From a virus, in the IMG/VR virus record IMGVR_UViG_3300030116_007925, positions 1 to 26,891 of that record: 26,891 nucleotides of DNA; one strand, 5' to 3'. Below the pieces are notes generated by a model. It searched no databases. It was given only the letters and a program-made list of their open reading frames with translations, and was not told where the DNA came from. Shown here one piece after another: positions 1 to 5,822 of the stretch. Position 1 is the first letter of the stretch, and every line of letters begins with the position of its first letter. A program made the position numbers and the translations under genes.

Positions 1-121
1 CGGCGCGGATCGGGACCAAATCGCAGCTCCGTTTATAGTTTTTAGCTATGAATCAAAAGCCCGTACGTTTGGGCAGCGGTCCCCGACCCACGGGCGGGAA
101 TGTTTAACTTTTTTAAAAGAC

Positions 122-149
122 ACAAAAAAGCCCGCACATTGGCGGGCTT
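122..149 (-). terminator. Intrinsic terminator after the 85-aa gene
   Basis: Read on the minus strand, a six-pair GC stem (GCCCGC with GCGGGC, extended by two A-T pairs, six-base loop) is followed by a run of six T. It lies about 27 bases downstream of the stop codon at 176. The same stem recurs after the next two genes (502-528 and 1124-1150), with variation only in the loop, so this is a duplicated terminator module. Confidence 0.85.
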
Positions 150-175
150 GATCGGTGAGTTAATCGGTTAACACG

Positions 176-433
176 TCATGCGAGCAACTCCAACTCAGCG
201 TCGACGGCGGTTTGGACGTGATCGCGCAGATCAGCGTTAGCAGCGGGGCAATGCTCGGCAAATGTAATCAACGCTTCGCGGATATCAGAACCAAACAGAG
301 AATCGAATTCTCGGCGATTCCACGGGTCCAGTTCACAATAGGCGCTATGCATTGCGTTGAACGCGCTAGCCAAATCATAAGTACGCGACTCGGCTAAACC
401 GTTTTCTGTTAAGTATTTTCGGAAATCTTTCAT
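176..433 (-). CDS. Hypothetical phage protein, 85 aa
   Basis: Unrecognised small acidic protein. I chose the ATG at 433 because AAGGG lies at a good distance upstream; an in-frame TTG at 451 would overlap that ribosome site. The sequence is predicted mostly helical, with a Leu/Glu-rich C-terminus and no membrane segment or catalytic motif. It is a single-gene transcription unit, with a sigma70-like promoter at 479-507 upstream and an intrinsic terminator at 122-149 downstream. Its position in a row of small independently punctuated genes suggests an accessory early function (host takeover or defence evasion), but nothing in the sequence proves this. Confidence 0.7.
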   Translation of the reverse strand: MKDFRKYLTENGLAESRTYDLASAFNAMHSAYCELDPWNRREFDSLFGSDIREALITFAEHCPAANADLRDHVQTAVDAELELLA

Positions 434-478
434 TTCACTTTTCCCTTTCAATTGCGCCGAACGTCTCGGCGTGGCGTA

Positions 479-507
479 AGTATAAGCTTTATCGCATGCA
501 TAAAAAA
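479..507 (-). promoter_or_regulatory. Sigma70-like promoter with TGCGAT element, -35 in a terminator T-tract
   Basis: On the minus strand TTTTTT (502-507) is followed by a 17-base spacer and TATACT (479-484). The spacer contains ATGCATGCGAT, shared exactly with the promoter at 1102-1130. The -35 position coincides with the T-run of the terminator at 502-528, so the end of one unit and the start of the next are fused. It would drive the gene ending at 176. Confidence 0.6.
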
Positions 508-528
508 AGCCCGCACGGTGGCGGGCTT
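502..528 (-). terminator. Intrinsic terminator after the 169-aa gene
   Basis: Minus-strand hairpin (GCCCGC 509-514 pairing with GCGGGC 521-526, loop of six) followed by seven T. The stem is identical to those at 122-149 and 1124-1150. It sits 20 bases past the stop at 548. Confidence 0.85.
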
Positions 529-547
529 AGTTGCGAGGTGCTGAGCC

Positions 548-1057
548 TTAGATACTGATAGAAACCGACGCGTTATCGAGCACATCGCGAACAATGTCCT
601 CGATGCAAGAGTCCGCAATGCGACGGTCTACCGCATCGTCGAATTCGAGATGATCGGTAGGGTCATAGTCGTCTAACGCTTCTCTGATCCTGACATCGAG
701 CATTTCGACAATTTTCGCTTCGAGTTCCTCACTGATGACGGCCAATATCGCGTCGGACAAATTGCCTAGCATTTGATCGGTGGTGTCCCGTGCCGTTTTT
801 GCAAGGGTTAATTCACGATCTAGGCCATCTGAAATGTTTGTGAGTCGACGTATCTCAGCGGCGGCTTCAAAAATATCATCGGCAGTCGCGTTTAGTCCGG
901 CTTCGACGTGATCATCCCCTAACCGTTGCAAATACTCAGACAACGGTGCCTTTTCTTTTGTCGTGGGTCCGATGTTATTTGTGGACGCGGACGGATCTTT
1001 TAACAATGAGTTTAGATTCTGCGCCGTGCCTGAGTCGATTTTGTGGTCTGTGTTCAC
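548..1057 (-). CDS. Hypothetical acidic phage protein, 169 aa
   Basis: Not recognised. The protein starts at a GTG preceded by GGAGCAAGAAAA, a spaced variant of the GGAGAAA ribosome site used elsewhere here. It is strongly acidic (many Asp/Glu) and mostly helical. Residues about 60-115 have heptad-like hydrophobic spacing and may form a coiled coil; the last 40 residues carry an Asp-rich stretch (DYDPTDHLEFDDAVDRR). It has its own promoter (1102-1130) and terminator (502-528). Strong negative charge is common in phage DNA-mimic or inhibitor proteins, but that is only an analogy. Confidence 0.7.
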   Translation of the reverse strand: MNTDHKIDSGTAQNLNSLLKDPSASTNNIGPTTKEKAPLSEYLQRLGDDHVEAGLNATADDIFEAAAEIRRLTNISDGLDRELTLAKTARDTTDQMLGNLSDAILAVISEELEAKIVEMLDVRIREALDDYDPTDHLEFDDAVDRRIADSCIEDIVRDVLDNASVSISI

Positions 1058-1101
1058 TTTTCTTGCTCCAATGTTGCGCCATCGGTTTGTGGCGTGAGCA
1101 C

Positions 1102-1130
1102 ATTATAAGACTAATCGCATGCATAAAAAA
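1102..1130 (-). promoter_or_regulatory. Sigma70-like promoter with TGCGAT element
   Basis: Minus strand: TTTTTT at 1125-1130, 17-base spacer containing ATGCATGCGATTAG, and a perfect TATAAT at 1102-1107. The -35 lies in the T-run of the preceding terminator (1124-1150). It drives the GTG-start gene at 1057. Confidence 0.7.
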
Positions 1131-1150
1131 AGCCCGCACATGGCGGGCTT
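1124..1150 (-). terminator. Intrinsic terminator after the 80-aa gene
   Basis: Minus-strand stem GCCCGC (1132-1137) with GCGGGC (1143-1148), five-base loop, followed by seven T. It ends the two-gene unit 1170-1825 and is the third copy of the same module. Confidence 0.85.
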
Positions 1151-1169
1151 ATTCGGTCGCGTTGATCGG

Positions 1170-1412
1170 TTAGGTGTGCGCGTAGCCGTCACGCTCGATA
1201 CCGATAGACATATGCGGAACATTGCACAATGCGCAATCGTCGAAGTGCAACAAAACGCAATCTTGAACCACCCACGAAATAAACCCCATGCCTGAGAACA
1301 ACGGGTGATCAGTATGCGCTACATGTTGGCCATGAATCCGCAAAAGCGAAGTGCGCTGTTTGTCGGTATACGGCATCAAATGGTCGACGTGTTTGGGAAG
1401 TAGGTTTTCCAT
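1170..1412 (-). CDS. Hypothetical phage protein, 80 aa
   Basis: Unrecognised. The ATG at 1412 overlaps the TGA of the upstream gene as TGATG, with GAGG upstream, which argues for translational coupling; an earlier in-frame start at 1436 would sit well inside the neighbour. The protein has several His residues (positions 8, 11, 27, 30, 33, 36, 57 and the end) and a Cys/His-rich middle (QDCVLLHFDDCALCNVPH), possibly metal-binding but not a zinc finger I know. It is the last gene of a two-gene unit ended by the terminator at 1124-1150. Confidence 0.6.
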   Translation of the reverse strand: MENLLPKHVDHLMPYTDKQRTSLLRIHGQHVAHTDHPLFSGMGFISWVVQDCVLLHFDDCALCNVPHMSIGIERDGYAHT

Positions 1413-1825
1413 CAATCGAACCTCGCAATTTTGCACTGTCCGTTACTATCGCGCAGACCGACGATGCCATAAGGATAGACGAAGCATTCGACGTCACATC
1501 GGGACCGGTCTACGCTTGCAAGTGCTAAATACGGGTGCAAATCTTCATCATCGGCAAAGCTGCTCACATAGGTGCCATTTGCTTTCAACTCCCCGCCGAG
1601 CGGATACTGCGAAAAACCGCCATGCTGGTACAAATCATCCATGCCGTCCGCAATCGTTTGAAGATTACCGGATTCGGTTAAAGACAACGCGCGCTCGAAA
1701 AAATCGGGTATCAAACCGCTCGCTTCTTCGAGGTTTGCCTTGTCATAAAACGGGTACTGCTTTTGTGGGTCATGTTGCCAGCTTAATAGAAGCTTTGCGG
1801 GCCGAATCTGTATCACTGTTTCCAT
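1412..1825 (-). CDS. Hypothetical phage protein, 137 aa
   Basis: No family recognised. The N-terminal half contains alternating hydrophobic stretches and the middle a Gly/Tyr-rich segment (QHGGFSQYPLGGELKANGT), typical of a small globular alpha/beta protein. No signal peptide or transmembrane segment is visible. The ATG at 1825 has AGGA eight bases upstream. It is the first gene of a two-gene unit, coupled by a TGATG overlap to the 80-aa gene downstream, with a promoter at 1865-1894 that lies directly against the stop of the next gene upstream. Confidence 0.7.
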   Translation of the reverse strand: METVIQIRPAKLLLSWQHDPQKQYPFYDKANLEEASGLIPDFFERALSLTESGNLQTIADGMDDLYQHGGFSQYPLGGELKANGTYVSSFADDEDLHPYLALASVDRSRCDVECFVYPYGIVGLRDSNGQCKIARFD

Positions 1826-1864
1826 TTTCGTTATTCCTATTTTGCGCCGGTATGGCGTTTTGAA

Positions 1865-1894
1865 ATTATCGGACTAATCGCATACAAAACGCAA
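1865..1894 (-). promoter_or_regulatory. Sigma70-like promoter with TGCGAT element
   Basis: Minus strand: TTGCGT (1889-1894), 18-base spacer with TATGCGATTAGTCC, and GATAAT (1865-1870). The spacer shares TGCGATTAGTC with the promoter at 1102-1130. It occupies the 74-base gap after the stop codon at 1900 and serves the two-gene unit ending at 1170. Confidence 0.65.
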
Positions 1895-1899
1895 GCTTT

Positions 1900-2622
1900 T
1901 TATGCGACCGCCAAGGTCGGTATGATGTTGGTGTCCACCACAAAACCGCCAGTGTCGTTTTTTGCCGGTCCTTTTGCCTTTAAACCGACGACTATCGGGC
2001 CTGACATGACGTTGTCCAAATCTGACAGATCCCCGTCGATCACTTTTCTACCTAAAAAAATGTTGGGCATTTTTCCCTTGAAAACGACGGCTATCGGATT
2101 GTCATGACATAAGGCCATCAGTACTTGCTTGCGATACTGGTGCCTTGCGCTATAGCTAAACATCAACCGATAGTTGTCGGGAGTGTTGCCCAATCGCTTC
2201 GCTAGCTTGGTGTAGTCGTAGAAAAATAGATCGGGGAATTGCTGCGGAATATCGTGATCTTCGAAAGGTATGTCGGAAATGGTATTTAGCCGCACAACGC
2301 CCTGCAGGTTTTTCTTTTCACACACGTTTTTTTGAAAGTTAGTTAGTTCGCGTCGTAGTTGTGACAAAAAACCCTCACGGTTTTTGTGCCAGTAGTCAGT
2401 TTTCTTTTGGCGAGCTATGTTGATGTGCGGATTGTATTGAGCGCGTCCGGATTCCTTCAAGCAGGCGTCCATGCATCCGGCTGCCTTGCTACCGGCGCAG
2501 ATAATGCGGTCGGGCAGCATGCTCAGACTGGCCATGCGTACCGGCTTGCCAAAATAATTATTTGGTTTGTTCTGTGTCTTTTTTATTTTCGTGTTGCTGG
2601 CGGTCGTGTTTAATAGTTTCAT
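1900..2622 (-). CDS. Phage protein with conserved Cys triad, DUF7227/GP88-like (240 aa)
   Basis: I recognise the style of a widespread phage family (in my memory DUF7227, related to the GP88 group), whose function is unknown. Seen here: an N-terminal Cys cluster C42-x7-C50-x3-C54 (CAGSKAAGCMDAC), a central RLNTISDIPFED segment, an FFYDYTK segment, and a C-terminal DGDLSDLDNV followed by VVGLKAKGPAKND. The spaced cysteines ahead of an apparent alternating beta/alpha region could bind an iron-sulfur cluster; that is inference. I chose the ATG at 2622 because conservation begins at MKLLNT; the longer in-frame extension to 2751 lies inside the upstream gene. It overlaps the upstream 75-aa gene by 65 bases in another frame. 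Confidence 0.75.
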   Translation of the reverse strand: MKLLNTTASNTKIKKTQNKPNNYFGKPVRMASLSMLPDRIICAGSKAAGCMDACLKESGRAQYNPHINIARQKKTDYWHKNREGFLSQLRRELTNFQKNVCEKKNLQGVVRLNTISDIPFEDHDIPQQFPDLFFYDYTKLAKRLGNTPDNYRLMFSYSARHQYRKQVLMALCHDNPIAVVFKGKMPNIFLGRKVIDGDLSDLDNVMSGPIVVGLKAKGPAKNDTGGFVVDTNIIPTLAVA

Positions 2623-2785
2623 GGTTCGCATCCGTTGGTGTTGGTGTATGCGAACTATCGCGTATGCGTCCATAGATGTCAACGCGCTTAGAGTCGTCGT
2701 CTTTTTTGATTTTGTCGACCATGCCATCGGTCGGCTGCGGGCCTTTATCAAACCAATCTAAAATTTTAAAAAGTAACCACGCCAC
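2558..2785 (-). CDS. Small hypothetical protein with hydrophobic N-terminus, 75 aa
   Basis: Starts at a GTG with AGGAGT (2792-2797 on the plus strand) six bases upstream. The N-terminus (VAWLLFKILDWFDKG) is a short amphipathic or membrane-associating helix; the rest is highly charged, hydrophilic and Lys/Asp/His-rich, probably disordered. It has no recognisable family. It is the promoter-proximal gene of the unit with the 240-aa Cys-cluster protein and overlaps it. The hydrophobic-plus-disordered design fits a small membrane-associated phage protein. Confidence 0.5.
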   Translation of the reverse strand: MAWLLFKILDWFDKGPQPTDGMVDKIKKDDDSKRVDIYGRIRDSSHTPTPTDANHETIKHDRQQHENKKDTEQTK

Positions 2786-2791
2786 GCCTGT

Positions 2792-2842
2792 ACTCCTATG
2801 CGATTTGTCGCAGCCTAACAACATGCTTGCGCGCAGTGTCAA
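2792..2842 (-). promoter_or_regulatory. Candidate promoter and perfect operator palindrome
   Basis: On the minus strand a perfect TTGACA lies at 2837-2842; the -10 expected 17-18 bases on is weak (GTTAGG or TTAGGC). Just downstream, 2799-2812 reads TGCGATTTGTCGCA, a perfect TGCGA-N4-TCGCA inverted repeat that would cover the start of transcription. The ribosome site AGGAGT follows. A consensus -35 with a poor -10 and an operator at +1 suggests a regulated promoter. Confidence 0.5.
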
Positions 2843-2910
2843 GACCTCGATACTAAATTCCCGCCTCTATATAGAACTTTTTCCAGAAAGAAAAAAAAAA
2901 CAAAAAAATT

Positions 2911-2932
2911 TTTGCTGAAAAGTGCTATGTAG
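2911..2932 (+). repeat. 22-base direct repeat, copy 1
   Basis: Differs from 3075-3096 at two positions. The shared core is GCTGAAAAGT-N-CTAT-N-TAG. A diverged inverted relative (CTGGAAAAAGTTCTATATAG on the minus strand) lies at 2867-2886. Confidence 0.8.
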
Positions 2933-2973
2933 TTACGGCTTTTTTGCTTTGCCCCGTAACGCCTTAAATCATG

Positions 2974-3043
2974 CCGGTACGCCACCGGTACGGCTGCAGG
3001 CCCCGTGATATAAGGCTTGTACCGCCGTACCGCCTGTACCGCC
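2974..3043. repeat. GTAC-centred iteron cluster
   Basis: Two CCGGTACG and three GTACCGCC units within 70 bases; the last three are tandem, with zero and one base between them. Both unit types are centred on the palindrome GTAC, so they could be sites for one dimeric protein. Confidence 0.7.
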
Positions 3044-3074
3044 ATTTTTGAAATTGTTTTTTCAAAAAATATAT

Positions 3075-3096
3075 TTTGCTGAAAAGTACTATATAG
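3075..3096 (+). repeat. 22-base direct repeat, copy 2
   Basis: Partner of 2911-2932 with 20 of 22 bases identical, 164 bases apart, bracketing the iteron cluster. Confidence 0.8.
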
Positions 3097-3141
3097 AAGC
3101 TCGATTTTTTGAACCAAGCGCCGCGAACCGCGTTACACGCC

Positions 3142-3600
3142 CTATTTCCCGTCCCCTGTCGCCTCGAATTCCATATCATGGCTCGCGCTACCAGAAAACA
3201 AACCTTGTCCTATTTTTTGGTGGAACAGCCATTTATCCACAACAATCCACCTTGGCGCATTGTAGTGATGGTAGCCTCTTGTTTGCTCAAAGTGTGCCTC
3301 GAACATGTCCTGCAAGTGCAAAGCGGAAATGTCGTGTGCTCTGCGTTGGAAAAAACAGGTGCGGAGCATCAATTCTATGACGACGTCTTCCCATCGGTTG
3401 GGATCACTGAGGTCGGTATCTTTTTGATGGCAGGCAGCATATTGCTGGCAGACGCTAGACAGCATGGCGCGGTCCATCATTCGCGTGTTGGCAGAAAAGC
3501 CGACGATGTTATCGACAGACACATCGCCTCGGATAATGTCTGGCACACACCCGCTGATGGTGGTGCCGACAAGGGCTTGGTTATCACGTAATAGTTTCAT
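3142..3600 (-). CDS. Hypothetical phage protein, 152 aa
   Basis: Not recognised. The ATG at 3600 follows GGAGAAAGTGA, the leader repeated before several genes here. The N-terminal third is mixed hydrophobic (GTTISGCVPDIIRGDVSV); the middle is helical with Cys at positions 49, 57 and 82; the C-terminal part is aromatic and His-rich (RGYHHYNAPRWIVVDKWLFH). It is the last gene before the iteron region and is separated from the upstream gene by the UUCG hairpin at 3619-3638. If the region downstream is an origin, an initiator role is conceivable from position alone; I see no DNA-binding motif. Confidence 0.65.
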   Translation of the reverse strand: MKLLRDNQALVGTTISGCVPDIIRGDVSVDNIVGFSANTRMMDRAMLSSVCQQYAACHQKDTDLSDPNRWEDVVIELMLRTCFFQRRAHDISALHLQDMFEAHFEQTRGYHHYNAPRWIVVDKWLFHQKIGQGLFSGSASHDMEFEATGDGK

Positions 3601-3618
3601 TCACTTTCTCCGTTGATA

Positions 3619-3638
3619 AGAAAGGGGCCGAAGCCCCC
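3619..3638 (-). terminator. Hairpin with UUCG loop, probable terminator
   Basis: On the minus strand GGGGC-TTCG-GCCCC is followed by TTTCTTA. A five-pair GC stem closed by a stable UUCG tetraloop with a short T-run, 6 bases after the stop at 3645 and just before the next ribosome site, suggests partial termination or an mRNA processing/stability signal. Confidence 0.6.
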
Positions 3639-3644
3639 GTGAGT

Positions 3645-4106
3645 TTAGCTGGCTGGTTGCCAGTACCCGTAGACGCATCGCTGCTCGTCTCTGGAGCAAT
3701 CGTAGGTGTCATGGATGACGCCATCGATCACTGCGACGAGATGCTTTGAAACTTTGCAGATTAATCGTCCGCTCGGTAACTCATCGGCGTTGAGATGCAC
3801 TTGGCATCCGCTCCCGATTTGCATCGTTGGAGTCCAGACAAAGCCTAGCTCCTGCATGTAGTCCTTGAACCATTTCCGCTCGGTGTAAATACCGTTGCGG
3901 GCTGATCGGGACTGCTTGCCCGTGCGTTTCGATCTACGCTGCGAGGCGTTGCCCTCCGCCAATCGGTCGTAGACCTGTTGGTAGGGAAGCTGCGCCGCGA
4001 TGGCGATGGCTCGGCAAACGCAGTCACCCGCATCGCCTTTGTAGCCAGCGCCCTTGCGGCCGCCGTCATCGTAGACGAACGCAGGGTTGGATATGGCTTG
4101 AGTCAT
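3645..4106 (-). CDS. Conserved phage protein, possible papain-like cysteine peptidase fold (153 aa)
   Basis: I recognise this as a small conserved phage protein without a named function. The conserved blocks are GDAGDCVCRAIAIA (residues about 25-38), the LPYQQVYDRLAEG helix, the GFVWTPTMQIGSGCQVHL segment, and the C-terminal SKHLVAVIDGVIHDTYDCSRDEQRCVYGYW. A Cys at the start of a helix (C29), a later His in a beta-strand context (KHLVAVIDG), then HDTYD, is the order of catalytic residues in papain/NlpC-like peptidases and bacteriocin-type C39 proteases. That assignment is my inference. The ATG at 4106 follows GGAGAAAGTGAT. It has its own promoter (4193-4221). Confidence 0.75.
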   Translation of the reverse strand: MTQAISNPAFVYDDGGRKGAGYKGDAGDCVCRAIAIAAQLPYQQVYDRLAEGNASQRRSKRTGKQSRSARNGIYTERKWFKDYMQELGFVWTPTMQIGSGCQVHLNADELPSGRLICKVSKHLVAVIDGVIHDTYDCSRDEQRCVYGYWQPAS

Positions 4107-4192
4107 ATCACTTTCTCCAAGTTGTTAAAGATCTGGGATGCTCCGCGTGGAACATTGCCCCCGACGAGGTCCTTTCCTCAATCGGTATGCAC

Positions 4193-4221
4193 ATTATCGC
4201 ATACACCACCCACCCTGTCTA
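4193..4221 (-). promoter_or_regulatory. Sigma70-like promoter, TGCGAT overlapping the -10
   Basis: Minus strand: TAGACA (4216-4221), 17-base spacer ending in TATGC, then GATAAT (4193-4198). Here TATGCGAT runs into the -10 hexamer rather than lying in mid-spacer. The leader to the ATG at 4106 is about 80 bases. Confidence 0.65.
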
Positions 4222-4288
4222 CCCCAGTTTTTAGACACAACTTAGACAAATGCAATTATTTTTCAATGAGGGGTTGACAAGATCGGCG

Positions 4289-4552
4289 CTATTCGATCCT
4301 CCACACGGTAATACTGTTTGTATCTTCGTTTTTTCGGCTGGTTGTTTTTTGATTTCTTCTTCTAGCTGCAAGCCTGAAAACGCTTTCCCGACTACTGATC
4401 GGATATCCTTTTTTGTTTTTGGCATCAATTTCAAAAACAACACAATCCCCTACCTCCCAATTAGCGACAACATCGTGCAGATCTTGATGTTTGCTTTTTG
4501 GCCCGCGCCTTTTCGTCGCAGGAATCGGTACGTTCTTTAATATTTTAATCAT
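4289..4552 (-). CDS. Small conserved phage protein, DUF7303-like (87 aa)
   Basis: Its pattern matches a common small phage protein: an N-terminal VPIPATKRRGPKSK, then a WEVGDCVVFEI beta-hairpin, a basic middle, and a terminal ITVWRIE. I associate this with the DUF7303 group; function unknown. The basic N-terminus and compact beta core would suit nucleic-acid or protein binding. The ATG at 4552 overlaps the stop of the 400-aa gene by eight bases, so the two are co-transcribed and probably translationally coupled. After its stop there is a gap of about 180 bases before the next gene, with no clear terminator. Confidence 0.7.
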   Translation of the reverse strand: MIKILKNVPIPATKRRGPKSKHQDLHDVVANWEVGDCVVFEIDAKNKKGYPISSRESVFRLAARRRNQKTTSRKNEDTNSITVWRIE

Positions 4553-5747
4553 CTTTTTCCTTATCTAAATCTTTAACCAACTGATAGTCCTTGACGATCA
4601 CGCCATATTTCTCATCGCCGCGCTCAAAAGAATCTATCCAGATAACTTTTTTTAAGCTGCCGTCAGGATTTTTATATTCGCGTCGATGTCCCCTGACACG
4701 GTGTAAAGCCGTGCCATAAGGCCGTTGTCGCGGCTTAGACGGTTGGACCTCTTCGACGAAGTCTTTTGGCAGTTTGATTTTCAATCGGTAGTAGTCGTTA
4801 CGCGGGACAATGCGGGGAGTCGACGATTTTTGATTAGCAACGCCCATCACTTTCTCGCGGGCAACCCACGGATAGTTCAAAGTGTTGATTACCATAATCA
4901 CAAAACGAAGCCACATGCCTTGGCATCGCATACTGGATACCTGTCCGTTAAACGTGCCTATCGTAAAATCATGGCCGTTCAAATCGATATGCTCACACCA
5001 GTACATGCGCTTTTCGATGATATCGACACCTCGGAACATCTGCCAAACAGGGCTGTCATGGTCCATGCCGTTTGTGTCCATCGGGCCGTCGTTCGGTCCA
5101 AAAAGACCAAATGCGACAGTGCCCACCTCCGACACACGCATGATCTCTTCGTCTTTGATATGAACCGCTGGCCGTGTGCCCCGCTGCAATTCCTTGTCTA
5201 GTGTATTCGCCCACCGCGATGTGACGCCCGGACGGTAAATATCAATGCCGTAACCGCTGTTTCCTGCCATGGTGTCGTAAAACTGAAAACTGAATCCGTC
5301 ACCCATGACGCCTTTTTCTCGGTCATAGCGTTTGATCTCTTCGACCAAGCACCCAACCACACTTCCTTTGACGGTCGTGCGCTCCTCTGGTGTGAGAGGA
5401 GCGAAGGGAGCTTCGAACGCTGGATTGTCTGGGAACTCAACCCAGAACTTTGGGAAGGGCAGATTGAACTCTTTCAGGGCCTTGAGAATGATGTGCTCGT
5501 TACAGCGAGCATCGTCGACCAAGGCGCGGCTGTAGACCCACTCTGCCAGTTCATCGTCAACATCGAGACGTATGGCGGTACGAATCGCCTCTCGCTCTTC
5601 TGCTGCAATTTTTTTCATTGCATTGCGCTCGCTCTTATTTACAGCCGTGCTGCCCCACCCTGCGATACGGGTGCTGGGGCGTTCCAGATCGTGAACGATC
5701 TTCGGGTGAAGCATTCCGACTTCAAAAGGTTCGTCAGTAATTTTCAT
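4545..5747 (-). CDS. Conserved hypothetical phage protein, 400 aa
   Basis: Unknown function, the largest gene of the left block. The N-terminal ~80 residues are helical and charged. Residues about 80-250 have mixed alpha/beta character, with a PFPKFWVEFPDNPAFEAPFA segment and a GDGFSFQFYDT strand. The C-terminal ~55 residues form a separate small unit: ALHRVRGHRREY, a short linker, WIDSFERGDEKYG and VKDYQLV. This HxxRGHxR...RGD...KDY arrangement recurs at the C-termini of various phage and mobile-element proteins, as I remember it. No catalytic motif is clear. The ATG at 5747 has GAGA upstream. It leads the operon with the 87-aa gene, driven from the divergent promoter region. Confidence 0.75.
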   Translation of the reverse strand: MKITDEPFEVGMLHPKIVHDLERPSTRIAGWGSTAVNKSERNAMKKIAAEEREAIRTAIRLDVDDELAEWVYSRALVDDARCNEHIILKALKEFNLPFPKFWVEFPDNPAFEAPFAPLTPEERTTVKGSVVGCLVEEIKRYDREKGVMGDGFSFQFYDTMAGNSGYGIDIYRPGVTSRWANTLDKELQRGTRPAVHIKDEEIMRVSEVGTVAFGLFGPNDGPMDTNGMDHDSPVWQMFRGVDIIEKRMYWCEHIDLNGHDFTIGTFNGQVSSMRCQGMWLRFVIMVINTLNYPWVAREKVMGVANQKSSTPRIVPRNDYYRLKIKLPKDFVEEVQPSKPRQRPYGTALHRVRGHRREYKNPDGSLKKVIWIDSFERGDEKYGVIVKDYQLVKDLDKEKDD

Positions 5748-5765
5748 TTTTTTCTCTCATGCCTA

Positions 5766-5794
5766 TTGCATAACTAAGATAACTCGCATATCAT
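5766..5794 (+). promoter_or_regulatory. Rightward promoter of the interlocked divergent pair
   Basis: Plus strand: TTGCAT (5766-5771), exactly 17 bases, TATCAT (5789-5794). It would start transcription about 20 bases before the ATG at 5823. It overlaps the leftward promoter at 5776-5804, so the two cannot be occupied by RNA polymerase together. Confidence 0.6.
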
Positions 5795-5804
5795 CGCATT
5801 TCAA
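5776..5804 (-). promoter_or_regulatory. Leftward promoter of the interlocked divergent pair
   Basis: Minus strand: TTGAAA (5799-5804), 17-base spacer with two tandem half-sites (ATGCGAT, then ATGCGAG ten bases on), and TATCTT (5776-5781). It drives the 400-aa/87-aa operon. The paired TGCGA elements lie within both promoters and are well placed for a repressor that selects between them. Confidence 0.6.
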
Positions 5805-5822
5805 GCTTTTTGGAGAAAGTGA

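Larger units (their letters stand above)
2843..3141. other. Non-coding iteron region, candidate replication origin
   Basis: About 300 bases with no convincing gene. It contains five GTAC cores: two CCGGTACG copies 11 bases apart (2974-2981, 2985-2992) and three GTACCGCC copies (3019-3026, 3027-3034, 3036-3043). This GC-rich core is flanked by A/T-rich tracts (2879-2912 and 3044-3077). Two direct 22-base copies of a second repeat lie outside these tracts, with an inverted relative at 2867-2886. Iterons beside an AT-rich unwinding zone are the classic form of a plasmid or phage origin. An alternative is a regulatory or packaging site. No initiator protein is obvious nearby. Confidence 0.45.

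Noticed and set aside
1-120. Further promoter or terminator at the left edge (ATCGCA at 20-25; weak GCCC/GGGC stem with TTTT near 57-76)
   Set aside because: No matching -10/-35 pair at normal spacing could be found and the stem is only four pairs; left unassigned.
1410-1430. tRNA-like GGTTCGATT sequence on the minus strand
   Set aside because: It lies in the coding end of the 137-aa gene and its coupling site; no acceptor, anticodon or D-arm pairing surrounds it.
2623-2751. N-terminal extension of the 240-aa Cys-cluster protein
   Set aside because: The extra 43 residues are entirely within the upstream 75-aa gene in another frame, and family-like sequence begins only at MKLLNT.
2839-3117. 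92-codon minus-strand frame across the iteron region
   Set aside because: Its protein is a translation of repeats and homopolymer tracts (runs of Phe, repeated ALFSK/TFQQ pieces), with no ribosome site; a non-coding reading fits better.
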